From VRUE01 sp963717375 (GTDB taxonomy: Bacteria; Actinomycetota; Thermoleophilia; Solirubrobacterales; 70-9): 64,000 bases of DNA. A program made the translations under genes and the position numbers. The stretch lies in the NCBI GenBank assembly GCA_963717375.1, contig OY970329.1, positions 2,418,001 through 2,482,000 on the forward strand. Reading direction: 5' to 3'. This document shows positions 24,155-34,540 of this stretch, one piece after another (within the stretch, counting starts at the first letter, position 1; each line of letters begins with the position of its first letter). Below the pieces are notes generated by a model. That model was not told the origin of the DNA and searched no databases. It was given only the letters and a program-made list of their open reading frames with translations.

Positions 24155-24766
24155 GTGGAGCTTGATCTGACCAAAAGGCAGAAGGAGATCTTCGACTTCA
24201 TCGGCAAGTACGCCGCCAAGACGGGTTACCCGCCGACGGTGCGGGAGATCGGCAAAGCGGTCGGCTTGCATTCGTCTTCCACCGTGCACGCGCATCTCGC
24301 CAACCTGGAGAAGATCGGCCTGCTGCGCCGTGACCCTTCGAAGCCGCGGGCGATCGAGCTGCTCTTCGGCAAGGCCAAGAGCGCTATCCGGCCCGGCAAC
24401 GGGCTGCCGCTGGTCGGCCAGGTCGCCGCCGGCGAGCCGATCCTCGCCGAGGAGAACGTCGAGGAGTACATCGAAGTCCCCGACGTGATCGGCGGCGAGG
24501 ACGGCGACTACATCCTCAACGTGCGCGGCGAGAGCATGAAGGACGCCGGCATCTTCGGTGGCGATTACGTGGTCGTGCGCCCGGTCGATGACGCTGCCAA
24601 CGGCGAGATCGTCGTCGCCCTGATCGGCGAGGAGGCCACGGTCAAGCGCTTCTTCCGCGAATCCGACCACATTCGCCTCCAGCCCGAGAACGAGACGATG
24701 GAGCCGATCCGGACGACCGAGGCCTCGGTCATCGGCAAGGTAGTCGGCGTCTTCCGCAAGATCTGA
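24155..24766 (+). CDS. lexA: LexA repressor
   Basis: A 203-residue SOS repressor. The N-terminal winged helix (1-68) has PPTVREIGKAVGLHSSSTVH. The C-terminal S24 peptidase domain has the autocleavage bond Ala92-Gly93 (QVAAGEP), catalytic Ser127 (RGESMKDAG) and Lys164 (ATVKRFF). RecA filaments on single-stranded DNA trigger self-cleavage. GTG 24155 is chosen for its GGGAGGGG site 8-16 bases upstream and because longer in-frame versions would run through the SOS box. Confidence 0.95.
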   Translation: MELDLTKRQKEIFDFIGKYAAKTGYPPTVREIGKAVGLHSSSTVHAHLANLEKIGLLRRDPSKPRAIELLFGKAKSAIRPGNGLPLVGQVAAGEPILAEENVEEYIEVPDVIGGEDGDYILNVRGESMKDAGIFGGDYVVVRPVDDAANGEIVVALIGEEATVKRFFRESDHIRLQPENETMEPIRTTEASVIGKVVGVFRKI

Positions 24767-24872
24767 TGACGCGCGCCCAGGCGCCGCCATGCGGCGTCCT
24801 CGGTCCGCTCACGTGCAGAGCACGCTTCGCCTCCCTGCGTCCTTGCCTGGCAACGTCTGGGCGCGCGTCATC
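24765..24872. repeat. Inverted repeat joining the ends of lexA and the SDR gene
   Basis: Perfect 16-base arms (24765-24780 and 24857-24872, outer GATGACGCGCG) flank a 76-base spacer that holds a smaller GCGCCGC/GCGGCGT hairpin. Each arm includes one of the two convergent stop codons. It probably acts as a two-way terminator. Confidence 0.6.
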
Positions 24873-25701
24873 TAGGCCACTTTCCGGATTCGATTAGGCG
24901 CTTGTAGCGCCGCTGCTTTCGCCTTGCGTCCCGCATCACCCAGGGCAGCAGACGCAGCCCTAGCCTGGGGAAGAGGTCGAAGAGGCGCAGTAGCGGTCCG
25001 CGCCAGCGGGGCAGGATCAGGATCGGGCGGGGACGCTCGGTCAGCTTGCCGACCTCGGCTGCCACCTGCTCGGGGGTGAGCAGTTGACCGGAAAAGGAGC
25101 CGGCCGCCTCGGGGTCATCGAGCTTGTCCTCCAGCATCGGCGTCCAGATCCCGTCGGGGCAGACCGCCGAGAGGGAGACGCCGTCGATTCCGGCGCGGCG
25201 CAGGTCGAAGAGGGTGCCGAGGGTGAAGGCCATCGCCGCGTGCTTGCTCGCCGAGTACGCGACCTCGCCCGGGGCGGCGACGATGCCGGCTAGGGAGACG
25301 ACGTTGATCACGTGGCCGCGGCCGGCGGCGACCATTGGCTCCAGCGCCGCGACGGTTCCGTTCATTGTCCCCAGGGCGTTGACCTCGAGCATCGTTTTGC
25401 GTGCCGTTTCGTCCTGGGCCCAGGACGGCCCGGTGAACAGCACCCCGGCGTTGTTGACCCAGAGGTCGAGCGAGCCCCCGCGCGTCGCGACCTCTGTGGC
25501 AAGTGCCCGACAGGCCGCTTCGTCGCACACGTCGAGCTCCGCGGAGCGGGCGCCGACACCGATATCGGCGGCGGTTCGAGCCGCCGCGTCGACGTCGAGG
25601 TCGGTCGCGTGGACCAGAAACCCACGGCCGGCCAGCTCAAGTGCAATCGCGCGACCAAGGCCACTGCCCGCGCCGGTGACGACGGCCGTTCCCATAGCCA
25701 A
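24868..25701 (-). CDS. Short-chain dehydrogenase/reductase
   Basis: A 277-residue classical SDR. It has the TGAGSGLG cofactor motif (about 10-17), NNAG (about 87-90), catalytic Ser in VVSLAG and the YSASK active-site motif (about 154-158). Asp at the end of strand 2 (ATDLD) favours NAD over NADP. The extended C-terminus of about 40 residues is basic and partly hydrophobic. The substrate is unknown. ATG 25701 is used; ATG 25695 is an alternative. It is divergent from rnpB. Confidence 0.88.
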   Translation of the reverse strand: MAMGTAVVTGAGSGLGRAIALELAGRGFLVHATDLDVDAAARTAADIGVGARSAELDVCDEAACRALATEVATRGGSLDLWVNNAGVLFTGPSWAQDETARKTMLEVNALGTMNGTVAALEPMVAAGRGHVINVVSLAGIVAAPGEVAYSASKHAAMAFTLGTLFDLRRAGIDGVSLSAVCPDGIWTPMLEDKLDDPEAAGSFSGQLLTPEQVAAEVGKLTERPRPILILPRWRGPLLRLFDLFPRLGLRLLPWVMRDARRKQRRYKRLIESGKWPR

Positions 25702-25717
25702 GGACTACCATGAATAT

Positions 25718-26080
25718 GCGGGCCGAGCGACCGCGGGGGGAGAGAAAACCCCTCGAGGAAAGTCCGGACACCAAAGGGCATGGCGGTGGGTAACGCCCAC
25801 CCGGGGAAACCCGCGGGAAAGTGCCACAGAAATACACAGCCGATGGCGCGGCCACACGTGAGTCGCGAACAGGCAACGGTGAAATGGTGCGGTAAGAGCG
25901 CACCGGCGCCGCGGTGACGCGGCGGCCAGGCAAACCCCGCCAGGTGCAAGGCCAAGCAGGACCGTCGACCCAGCCCGGCGAGGTCCAGGTAGGCCGCAGG
26001 GCCGCTTCGGTGGCCCCCCGGGGCTTCGGTCCCGGTGAGACAGATGGCCGCTCAAGACAGGATCCGGCTTACAGGCCCGC
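25718..26080 (+). ncRNA. rnpB: RNase P RNA (bacterial class A)
   Basis: The universal core elements are present: GAGGAAAGTCCGGAC near 25756 (P4 5' side), the following GGGCATGGCGGTGGGTAACG region, GTGCCACAGAAA, and near the 3' end GATCCGGCTTACAGGCCC. The ends GCGGGCC (25718) and GGCCCGC (26074-26080) pair as P1. Length of about 363 is normal. RNase P RNA is the catalytic part of the enzyme that matures tRNA 5' ends. A terminator follows at 26085. Confidence 0.95.
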
Positions 26081-26084
26081 TAAC

Positions 26085-26113
26085 GGAAAGGCCCCCCAAA
26101 TGGGGGCCTTTCC
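26085..26113 (+). terminator. Terminator of rnpB
   Basis: GGAAAGGCCCCC and GGGGGCCTTTCC pair perfectly around a 5-base loop, 4 bases after rnpB. The T-run is short (TTTCC lies in the stem), but the stem is strong and correctly placed. Confidence 0.8.
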
Positions 26114-26161
26114 CATTCCTGCAACTTTTCTGTCTTAGCGTTTGCTAATCTGCCGCCAACT

Positions 26162-26285
26162 TCCGCTGAATCTTCGCCTACATATCGCGAAGAGCGGGGG
26201 ACCCAATTGTTGGGGCGAATCGCCGGCATCTGCCGCGTAGCGCAGCTCTTTCAGCGCGAGCCCGTCAGCTAACCCCGTAAGCGTC
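26162..26285 (+). promoter_or_regulatory. c-di-AMP (ydaO-yuaA type) riboswitch
   Basis: The leader of the rlpA gene contains the conserved ydaO-yuaA blocks in order: AGCGGGGGACCCA (26193-26205), TGGGGCGAATC (26211-26221), a variable hairpin, then CCCGTCAGCTAACCCCGTAAGCG (in parts, 26261-26283). CGCT at 26164 can pair with AGCG at 26280 to close P1. This riboswitch class binds cyclic di-AMP and usually lowers expression of cell-wall hydrolases and K+ transporters. Ends are approximate. Confidence 0.87.
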
Positions 26286-26295
26286 GTAAAGAGCA

Positions 26296-26805
26296 ATGAC
26301 GACAGTCAGAAACCGCTACGGGCGGAAAGATCATCGAGTGCACGGGCGCGCGACCGGCGAGCGCCTCTCGCGGCGGCTGCGTTGGGCAGGCCTGCTCGCG
26401 GTGCTTGCCTCGTTGGCGCTTGGTGCTGTCTCCGCCCAGGCGGGCACCGGAGGCGCTTCGGTCACCACCACCGAAGTGCCACCGACCCCGGGCGGGATCG
26501 TCTTCAGCCCGATGCGCACTGCTGGTGCCACCTGGTACGGCCCAGGCCTCTACGGTCAACAGACCGCCTGTGGCGAGACCTTGGAACCGGAAACAATCGG
26601 CGTCGCCCACCGCACGCTCCCCTGCGGCGCCACGGTCAAGCTGACCTATCACGGCCATACCCTGGTCACCCAGGTGATCGACCGCGGTCCCTTCACGCCC
26701 GGCAACGCCTTCGACCTCACCAACGGCGCTCGCCAGGCGCTTGAATTCAACGGCTCGGCGCGTCTGCGCTATGCGGTCCCCGTCCAGTACGCCCGCCAGC
26801 CGTAA
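26296..26805 (+). CDS. RlpA-like double-psi beta-barrel protein, secreted
   Basis: A 169-residue protein. A basic N-terminus and a hydrophobic signal segment (about 29-49) precede a spacer and a DPBB domain (about 74-165) with ATWYGPGLYGQQTACGE, VAHRTLPCGATV and VIDRGPFTPGNAFDLT. These are RlpA-type features; some RlpA proteins are lytic transglycosylases acting on bare glycan strands. The Asp of IDRGPF is the usual catalytic candidate. Two cysteines may form a disulfide. The upstream c-di-AMP riboswitch fits control of a wall-remodelling protein. Confidence 0.85.
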   Translation: MTTVRNRYGRKDHRVHGRATGERLSRRLRWAGLLAVLASLALGAVSAQAGTGGASVTTTEVPPTPGGIVFSPMRTAGATWYGPGLYGQQTACGETLEPETIGVAHRTLPCGATVKLTYHGHTLVTQVIDRGPFTPGNAFDLTNGARQALEFNGSARLRYAVPVQYARQP

Positions 26806-26846
26806 CGCTCTCTTTACGCAGGAGCGGCCGCTCCAAAGGCTAATCT

Positions 26847-26866
26847 GCCCGCTCGGGCTGGTTTTT
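26847..26866 (+). terminator. Short T-rich terminator after rlpA
   Basis: GCCCG-CT-CGGGC followed by TGGTTTTTT, 42 bases after the rlpA stop. The perfect palindrome GGAGCGGCCGCTCC (26821-26834) just before it may add a second hairpin. Confidence 0.6.
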
Positions 26867-26886
26867 TCAACGAGAGGAGCATGGGC

Positions 26887-27615
26887 ATGTCGAGGTCTTC
26901 GCACGGAGCTGTCAACGCCGGATTGGCTGGAATTCGCAGCAGGCTGGCGCTGGTAATAGGGCTTGCGGGCTGCCTCGCGCTCCTCATCGCACTGGGGGCG
27001 AGTGCCGGCGCGGCGACGACAGCTAAAACGACCGTAGTCCTGGGTGACACGGCCACTGTTCCCGATCCCTCTTGCCCCGAGTCGCCCTGCCAGGCGATCG
27101 GTAGCGTCACTGGCTTCCAGGTCAGCACCGCCCAGGGGTCGATGCCCTTCAGCGTGCGCAAGAGCGGCAAGATCACCTCCTGGACGCTGACTCTCTCGCA
27201 GCCGACGAGCAGCCAGCGCTCCTTCTTCAACAGCTTCTTCGGCACCCCGCCCGAGGCGCGCCTGGCGATCCTGCGCCGCGTCCCAGGCACCAACCCGCCC
27301 CGCTACAACCTCCGCGCCCAGGGCTCGATCAAGGTGCTCAGCCCTTACCTAGGCCAAACGGTCAAATTCGGCGCCTCCCTCCCGGTAGAAGAAGGCGACA
27401 TAGTCGGCCTAACCGTCCCAACCTGGGCCCCGGCTTTCGCCCAGGGTCTCCCTAGCAACAACGCTTGGAGAGCCAGCCGCGAAACGGGCAAATGCACCAA
27501 CTCCACCGACGTCCGCCAAGGCGAGCCACAGCTACGAATCGGCAGCAATGCCACCTACGGCTGCCGCTACTCAACCGCCCGCCTGCTCTACACCGTCACG
27601 GTCGTAGAGAACTAG
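26887..27615 (+). CDS. Secreted protein of unknown function
   Basis: A 242-residue protein with a signal peptide (hydrophobic 18-40, ending near GASAGAA). The rest is beta-rich with a PSCPESPC motif near 62 and two later cysteines (KCTNST and YGCRYS) that could pair. I do not recognise a named family, though similar secreted proteins occur in Solirubrobacterales. ATG 26887 is preferred to ATG 26881 because the GAGAGGAG then lies at a workable distance. The codon use late in the gene is slightly different (many CTA and CCA codons). Confidence 0.7.
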   Translation: MSRSSHGAVNAGLAGIRSRLALVIGLAGCLALLIALGASAGAATTAKTTVVLGDTATVPDPSCPESPCQAIGSVTGFQVSTAQGSMPFSVRKSGKITSWTLTLSQPTSSQRSFFNSFFGTPPEARLAILRRVPGTNPPRYNLRAQGSIKVLSPYLGQTVKFGASLPVEEGDIVGLTVPTWAPAFAQGLPSNNAWRASRETGKCTNSTDVRQGEPQLRIGSNATYGCRYSTARLLYTVTVVEN

Positions 27616-27633
27616 CGACTTCGAAGCATGGAA

Positions 27634-27711
27634 GAGGGGCCGGGCGCCCCTCCCAAAACACTCCAAGAGCGGCCTCCGGCCGCTCGTTTTGGGAGGGGCG
27701 CCCGGCCCCTC
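27634..27711. repeat. Long perfect inverted repeat, family member A
   Basis: Arms of 26 bases (27634-27659 and 27686-27711) are perfect complements. The left arm includes CCGGGCGCCCCTCCC. The loop contains a further GAGCGGCC-TCC-GGCCGCTC hairpin (27667-27685). It lies between convergent genes. The arm sequence is shared with the elements at 39374 and 52487. Confidence 0.85.
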
Positions 27712-27720
27712 CCAAACGTT

Positions 27721-28293
27721 CTAAGCCACCGAGGGCAGAACCCGAGGACCGGATTGGTCTTTAGGAAGCTCCGCTGCGCCCGCGATCAAGCTTTGGAACT
27801 CGTTCAGCACCAGGTGGGCGACTGCCTCTAGGAGCTCCTCGTCTGTCCAGCCGATCTCCCTTGCCTCCTCGTGGAGGTGGAGTGGGGGGTGGCTGTTTGC
27901 CTCCAGGGCGCCGTGGAGGTACTCGAGCAATGCCGCCTCTTTGGGGTCGGCCGAGCTGAAGCTGCGGGCCCGGGAGACCTCGTCGAGGCCGAGGCCGGCG
28001 CTGCGTGCCGACTTTGCGTGCTGGGCGATGCTGTAGCTGTCCTCGCGGTACTCGGCAACCGCCAGGGCGATCCGCTCGCGGGTCGCGCGCGGCAGGACGC
28101 CGCCGCGAAGCTCTGAGCGCATCCGGGTGTAGGCACGCAGGACGGCGGGCGCACCGGCGAGCACGCCGACGAACTTGGTCACGGCGCCACCCGTGGCCTG
28201 GATCGTCTTGATCAGGGGAGCGCTCTCGTCAGGTGCCGTCAACTCGTCGTGGATCTGGAACCTGCTCACGTCTGTTTTAACTGTCACTTGCAT
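27721..28293 (-). CDS. Carboxymuconolactone decarboxylase/AhpD-family protein without the redox cysteines
   Basis: A 190-residue all-helical protein of the AhpD/CMD fold. The usual E-x3-C-x2-C-x3-H motif appears as EYREDSYSIAQH (Glu81, His92), so the two cysteine positions are Asp85 and Ser88. It should not have the AhpD thiol peroxidase activity. A later helical pair (DEELLEAVAHLVLNEFQ) completes the fold. There is no cysteine at all in the motif region. The function is open; it could be a non-redox relative. Confidence 0.75.
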   Translation of the reverse strand: MQVTVKTDVSRFQIHDELTAPDESAPLIKTIQATGGAVTKFVGVLAGAPAVLRAYTRMRSELRGGVLPRATRERIALAVAEYREDSYSIAQHAKSARSAGLGLDEVSRARSFSSADPKEAALLEYLHGALEANSHPPLHLHEEAREIGWTDEELLEAVAHLVLNEFQSLIAGAAELPKDQSGPRVLPSVA

Positions 28294-28367
28294 CCGCCTC
28301 CGGCTCTGATTCGGGGGGAATTCCGCTTTATAGAGCCTTTATTGGGCCTTTACTTTACTTTCAGCCA

Positions 28368-28392
28368 TTTACTTACGTCTGGTAAGTTATAC
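28368..28392 (+). promoter_or_regulatory. Candidate glnA promoter with a palindrome
   Basis: ACTTAC-GTCTG-GTAAGT (28371-28387) is a perfect inverted repeat followed by TTATAC (28387-28392), a good -10. The 184 bases to the glnA start would form a long leader. Repeats of TTTAC lie just upstream (28350-28375). An actinobacterial nitrogen regulator such as GlnR is one candidate binder, but the match is not decisive. Confidence 0.4.
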
Positions 28393-28575
28393 CTGCTTTT
28401 GGCTTGCCCTGCAAGCCCGCCCCCCTGACCTCTGTCGGCTTGCCTGTGCCCTGCGGTGCCCCACCTCGGAGCACCTTTGTCTTACCCGGATACGGGGACC
28501 TCTACCCATCCGGTTCACTTCGCCTATCGTTGCGGCCCCGAGCGGACAAAGCGCGAGCCCAGGAGGCCCCCGAAC

Positions 28576-29928
28576 ATGGCAGAGCAACCGAAGAGTGCCG
28601 CTGACGTCGCCCAGATCGTCAAGGAAAACGACGTCCGTTTCGTCCGCCTCTGGTTTACCGACGTGCTCGGGCAGCTGAAGAGCTTCTCGATCAACGCCGC
28701 AGAGCTCGAGGACGCCTTCGACGGCGGCATGGGCTTCGACGGCTCCTCGATCACCGGCTTCAACCCGATCGAGGAGTCGGACATGATCGCGATGCCCGAT
28801 CCCGCGACCTTCGCCCTGATCCCCTGGCGGCCTGAGGGCGAGAACGCTGTCGCCCGCATGTTCTGCGACATCCAGGTTCCCGGCGGCGACGCCTACGAGG
28901 GCGACCCGCGCTGGATCATGAAGCGCGCCCTCAAACGCGCGGAAGACATGGGCTTTGACGCCTTCAACATCGGCCCCGAGCTGGAGTTCTTCTACTTCCG
29001 CTCGGCCAAGCCGGCCAACGGCATCCCCGAGGTGCTCGACGAGGGTGGCTACTTCGACCTGACCACGCTTGATGCCGGCTCCGACGTGCGCCGCGACACC
29101 GTGCTGGCGCTGGAGAAGATGGGCATCCACGTCGAGTACACCCACCACGAGGTCGGTCCCTCCCAGCATGAGGTCGACATGCGCTACAAGAACGCGCTGG
29201 CGATGGCCGACGACTGCATGACCTACCGCATCGTCGTCAAGGAGTACGCGATGAAGTACGGCTGGCACGCGACCTTCATGCCGAAGCCGCTCTTCGGCGA
29301 GAACGGCTCGGGCATGCACGTTCACCAGTCACTTGAAAAAGACGGGGTGAACGCCTTCTTCGATCCCGACGACCAGTACTTCCTCTCGCCCACGGCGAAG
29401 GCCTTCATCGCCGGCCAGCTCAAGCACGCGCGCGAGATCTCACCGCTCTTCGCCCAGTGGGTCAACTCCTACAAGCGGCTCGTCCCCGGTTACGAGGCGC
29501 CGGTCTACCTGGCCTGGTCGCGGCGCAATCGCTCGGCGCTGATCCGGGTGCCGCTCTACCACCCCGGCAAGGAGAGCGCCACTCGGGTTGAGCTGCGCTG
29601 TCCGGACCCGGCCTGCAATCCCTACCTCTGCTTCGCCGGCATGCTGCAGGCGGGCCTGGAAGGGATCGAGAAGGGCTACGAGCTGCCCGAGCCGATGGAG
29701 CAGAACCTCTACCACCTCTCGCCCGAGGAGCTGGCTCACCAGGGGATCGAGCAGCTGCCCGCGACCCTGGGCGAGGCAATCGAGGTAGCCGCCGACTCGG
29801 AGCTGGTCCTGCGCACCCTGGGCGAGCACACCTTTCGCCGCTTCGTCGAGATCAAGCGGCAGGAGTGGGACGACTACCGCGTCCAGGTCACCCCGTATGA
29901 GATTGAGCAGTTCCTGCCGGTTCTCTAG
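28576..29928 (+). CDS. glnA: Glutamine synthetase type I
   Basis: A 450-residue GSI enzyme that makes glutamine from glutamate, ammonia and ATP. Signature segments are DGSSITGF (about 54-61), the GPELEFFYF metal site, HHEVGPSQHEVDMRY, the ATP-site KPLFGENGSGMHVHQSL and NRSALIRVP. The NLYHLSPEE segment near 380 aligns with the adenylylation loop (NLYDLPPEE) and keeps the tyrosine, though length and sequence resemble GSI-alpha enzymes. ATG 28576 follows AGGAGG at a distance of 9. The 3' end overlaps the convergent MMPL gene by 41 bases. Confidence 0.96.
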   Translation: MAEQPKSAADVAQIVKENDVRFVRLWFTDVLGQLKSFSINAAELEDAFDGGMGFDGSSITGFNPIEESDMIAMPDPATFALIPWRPEGENAVARMFCDIQVPGGDAYEGDPRWIMKRALKRAEDMGFDAFNIGPELEFFYFRSAKPANGIPEVLDEGGYFDLTTLDAGSDVRRDTVLALEKMGIHVEYTHHEVGPSQHEVDMRYKNALAMADDCMTYRIVVKEYAMKYGWHATFMPKPLFGENGSGMHVHQSLEKDGVNAFFDPDDQYFLSPTAKAFIAGQLKHAREISPLFAQWVNSYKRLVPGYEAPVYLAWSRRNRSALIRVPLYHPGKESATRVELRCPDPACNPYLCFAGMLQAGLEGIEKGYELPEPMEQNLYHLSPEELAHQGIEQLPATLGEAIEVAADSELVLRTLGEHTFRRFVEIKRQEWDDYRVQVTPYEIEQFLPVL

Positions 29929-32380
29929 GCGGCGGCGCGCCGCCCTCGCCGCGCGAAAGCGCTGAGGGCCACCAGAACTTGTCGCCCGCAATCAGAGCGA
30001 TGGAGGGGACGAGAACGCTGCGGACCAGGAAGGTGTCCAGCAGGACGCCGAAGGCGACCACGAAGCCGAGCTCGGTGAGGAAGGTCAGGGGGAGGACGGC
30101 GAGCACCGAGAAGGTGCCGGCGAGGACGATGCCGGCGCTGGTGATGACGGCGCCGGTTACCGCCAAGGCGCGCAGGATGCCCTGTTTGGAGCCGTGTTTG
30201 ATCGTCTCCTCGCGCGCCCGGGCAATCAGGAAGATGTTGTAGTCGACCCCCAGGGCGACCAGGAAGACGAAGGCGAAGAGCGGCAGCGAGGGGTCCGACC
30301 CGGGGAAGTCGAAGATGAATTCGAAGGCGAAGTAGCCGACACCGAGCGCAGCGCCGAAGCTGAGGATGACCGTGCCGATCAGGATCAGCGGGGCGACGAC
30401 GGCGCGCAGCAGGCCGATCAGGATCAGGAAGACGACGAGCAGGATGATCGGTGGGATCACCTTCGAGTCCCAGCTGGCGGCGTCGCGAACGTCGAATTCG
30501 ACCGCGGTTGGGCCGCCGACCAGGGCGTCCGGGGAAGCGCTGTGCACGGCCTCGCGGATCGGCTTGACCAGATCGAAGGCGTCGGTCGAATAGGGGTTGG
30601 GTTCGAGCGTGACCTGGACCAGCGTGCCGGGCGGCCCGTTTGCGACCGGCTGCGAGACCGCCTCGACGCCGTCGACCTTGACCACCGCCGCCCTGACCGC
30701 TGGCACTTCGCCGCGCTTGGGGACGACGACGTCGGTCAGCGCGGTCGTGCCCGCCGGGAAGCTCTTGTTGAGCAGGTGCTGGCCTTCGACCGATTCGACT
30801 TCGCTGCGGTAGGTGTCTTCGCTGGTCAGTTCGGTCGAGAAGAAGGCGAGGCCGCAGCAGAGGACGAGCAGGACGGCGATCGAGCCGAACATGACGCGGC
30901 GCGGTGAGATCGCGATCCGGTCGCCGAGCCGCTTCCAAAAGCCATGGGTCGCGTCGGCGGCGTGCTCGAGCCTGTGCCGGCGCGCCTCATAGGGGGTGAA
31001 GATCGCCCGGTCAAGGGGCCCAACGATCAGCGAGGGGATCTTGCGGCGGCTGAGGACACGCAGCAGCCAGTTGATCAGGACCAGGGGCAGCAGGATCAGG
31101 ACGAGGAGGCTTGCGAGGACGACCCTGGCGATCGCGCCGAAGGCGCCGCCGTCGACGATCTTCGCCCGCGCTCGTTCGGAGGTGTCGCTGGGGCCCGGCG
31201 CGGTCTCCGGCGTGTGCGGGACGAAGGGCCAGAAGGCGCGGCGGCCGAAGATGGTCAACAGCGCCGGCAGCAGGGTGAGCATCGAGAGCGCCGCGCAGGC
31301 GATGCCCATCGCTGCGATCGGGCCCAGGCCGGCGGTCCCGTTGACCTTGGCCAGCGTCAGGCAGAAGAGGGCCGCGATCACGGTCGCGGCCGAGGCGAAG
31401 ATCGCCGGGCCGGCCGAGGCCAGGGCGGTGCGCATCGCCTCGTGCCTGTCGACCGTGTGGTGCAGCTCCTCGCGATAGCGGGAGACGAGCAGCAGGGCGT
31501 AGTCGGTGCCGGCGCCGAGCACGAGCACCGACATGATCGAGCTCGACTGGCCGTTGACCGTGACGCCGAGCTCGGTCAGGCCGTAGCCGAGCGAGCGCGA
31601 GAGGAACTCGGCGAAGACCACCGCCACCAGCGGGATCAGGAAGAACATCGGCGAGCGGTAGATCACGATCAGCAGGAAGATCACCAGGCTGAGCGCCGCC
31701 AGCAGCAGGGTCCCGTTGATGCCTTCGAAGACTTCGATCGCGTCGGCGGAGAAGCCGGCGCCACCGGTGATCTTGGCTTCGAGACCGCCGCTGTCGTCGG
31801 GGATCTTTTCGCGCCAGTACTTGACCGGGTCGACGATCCGTTCGCCCTCGCCGTTGCCCTTGATGTAGGCGGTGACGATCGCCGCCTTGCCGTCCTGCGA
31901 GCAGATCGGCCCGACGAACGGCGCGTAGTCGGCGGGCTGGCCGGGGACCGTGGTGGTCGGACTGCCGCAGCCGGCTTTGAGGCCTTCGGCGATCGGCGGC
32001 GAGCCGCCCTTGGACGCCTGCGGCTTGCCCCCCGCGGCGGCGGTCGCACCGTCGGGGACCACGCCGGGGAAGCGCTTTGCAGTCATCTTTTCGACGTCTT
32101 CGACGATCGTGCGGCTATCGGCGGCGGTCAGGCCCGACTCGCGCCGGAAGACGATCACGGCGGGGGCGATTTCGCCTTTCTGCAGCGACTCGGTGGCGTG
32201 CAGCGCGTGGGTCGATTCGGCGCTGCCGGGCAGGTAGGAGGTCGCCTCGTTGCTTTCGGCGTCTTCGAACTTGCCCGGAAGATTGGCGCTGGAGGCGATG
32301 AAGATCACCACGAACCAGATCCCAAAGACGATCCACTTCGAGCGACGACCTGCTGCGAAGGTGAAGAATGAGCCTCGCAC
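29888..32380 (-). CDS. MMPL-family RND transporter
   Basis: An 830-residue RND-superfamily exporter with two repeats, each a membrane helix, a large extracytoplasmic domain and a five-helix block. The motifs GAGTDYALLLVSRYREEL and GVDYNIFLIARAREE mark the proton-relay helices. An extended cytoplasmic loop (about 400-500) separates the halves. Mycobacterial MmpL proteins export lipids, and this one may export a lipid or amphiphile. Only a GTG at 32380 lies at the expected place; there is no good ribosome binding site. It probably follows the DUF255 gene in one transcript. Confidence 0.88.
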   Translation of the reverse strand: MRGSFFTFAAGRRSKWIVFGIWFVVIFIASSANLPGKFEDAESNEATSYLPGSAESTHALHATESLQKGEIAPAVIVFRRESGLTAADSRTIVEDVEKMTAKRFPGVVPDGATAAAGGKPQASKGGSPPIAEGLKAGCGSPTTTVPGQPADYAPFVGPICSQDGKAAIVTAYIKGNGEGERIVDPVKYWREKIPDDSGGLEAKITGGAGFSADAIEVFEGINGTLLLAALSLVIFLLIVIYRSPMFFLIPLVAVVFAEFLSRSLGYGLTELGVTVNGQSSSIMSVLVLGAGTDYALLLVSRYREELHHTVDRHEAMRTALASAGPAIFASAATVIAALFCLTLAKVNGTAGLGPIAAMGIACAALSMLTLLPALLTIFGRRAFWPFVPHTPETAPGPSDTSERARAKIVDGGAFGAIARVVLASLLVLILLPLVLINWLLRVLSRRKIPSLIVGPLDRAIFTPYEARRHRLEHAADATHGFWKRLGDRIAISPRRVMFGSIAVLLVLCCGLAFFSTELTSEDTYRSEVESVEGQHLLNKSFPAGTTALTDVVVPKRGEVPAVRAAVVKVDGVEAVSQPVANGPPGTLVQVTLEPNPYSTDAFDLVKPIREAVHSASPDALVGGPTAVEFDVRDAASWDSKVIPPIILLVVFLILIGLLRAVVAPLILIGTVILSFGAALGVGYFAFEFIFDFPGSDPSLPLFAFVFLVALGVDYNIFLIARAREETIKHGSKQGILRALAVTGAVITSAGIVLAGTFSVLAVLPLTFLTELGFVVAFGVLLDTFLVRSVLVPSIALIAGDKFWWPSALSRGEGGAPPPREPAGTAQSHTG

Positions 32381-32441
32381 TGGTCGTGCATCTGTATCAG
32401 ACGCACTCGGCGCGCGGGTCCTGTCGTGGGTGAGAGGACGC

Positions 32442-34409
<1,968 letters not shown>

Positions 34410-34540
34410 GGCCTCACAGTACCTGTGGACGCTTGAACGCTCACTAATGATTAGCGCGAAAAGCTGAAATTTGGATGCAATCTCAGGGCCTAGGCGTGGG
34501 GTGCGATCCGAACGTCTGCGGAAAGTTCTAACTTCAGTGG

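Noticed and set aside
25702..25860. A short coding frame inside the RNase P RNA region
   Set aside because: The conserved RNase P RNA core covers it and no ribosome binding site or protein homology is seen.
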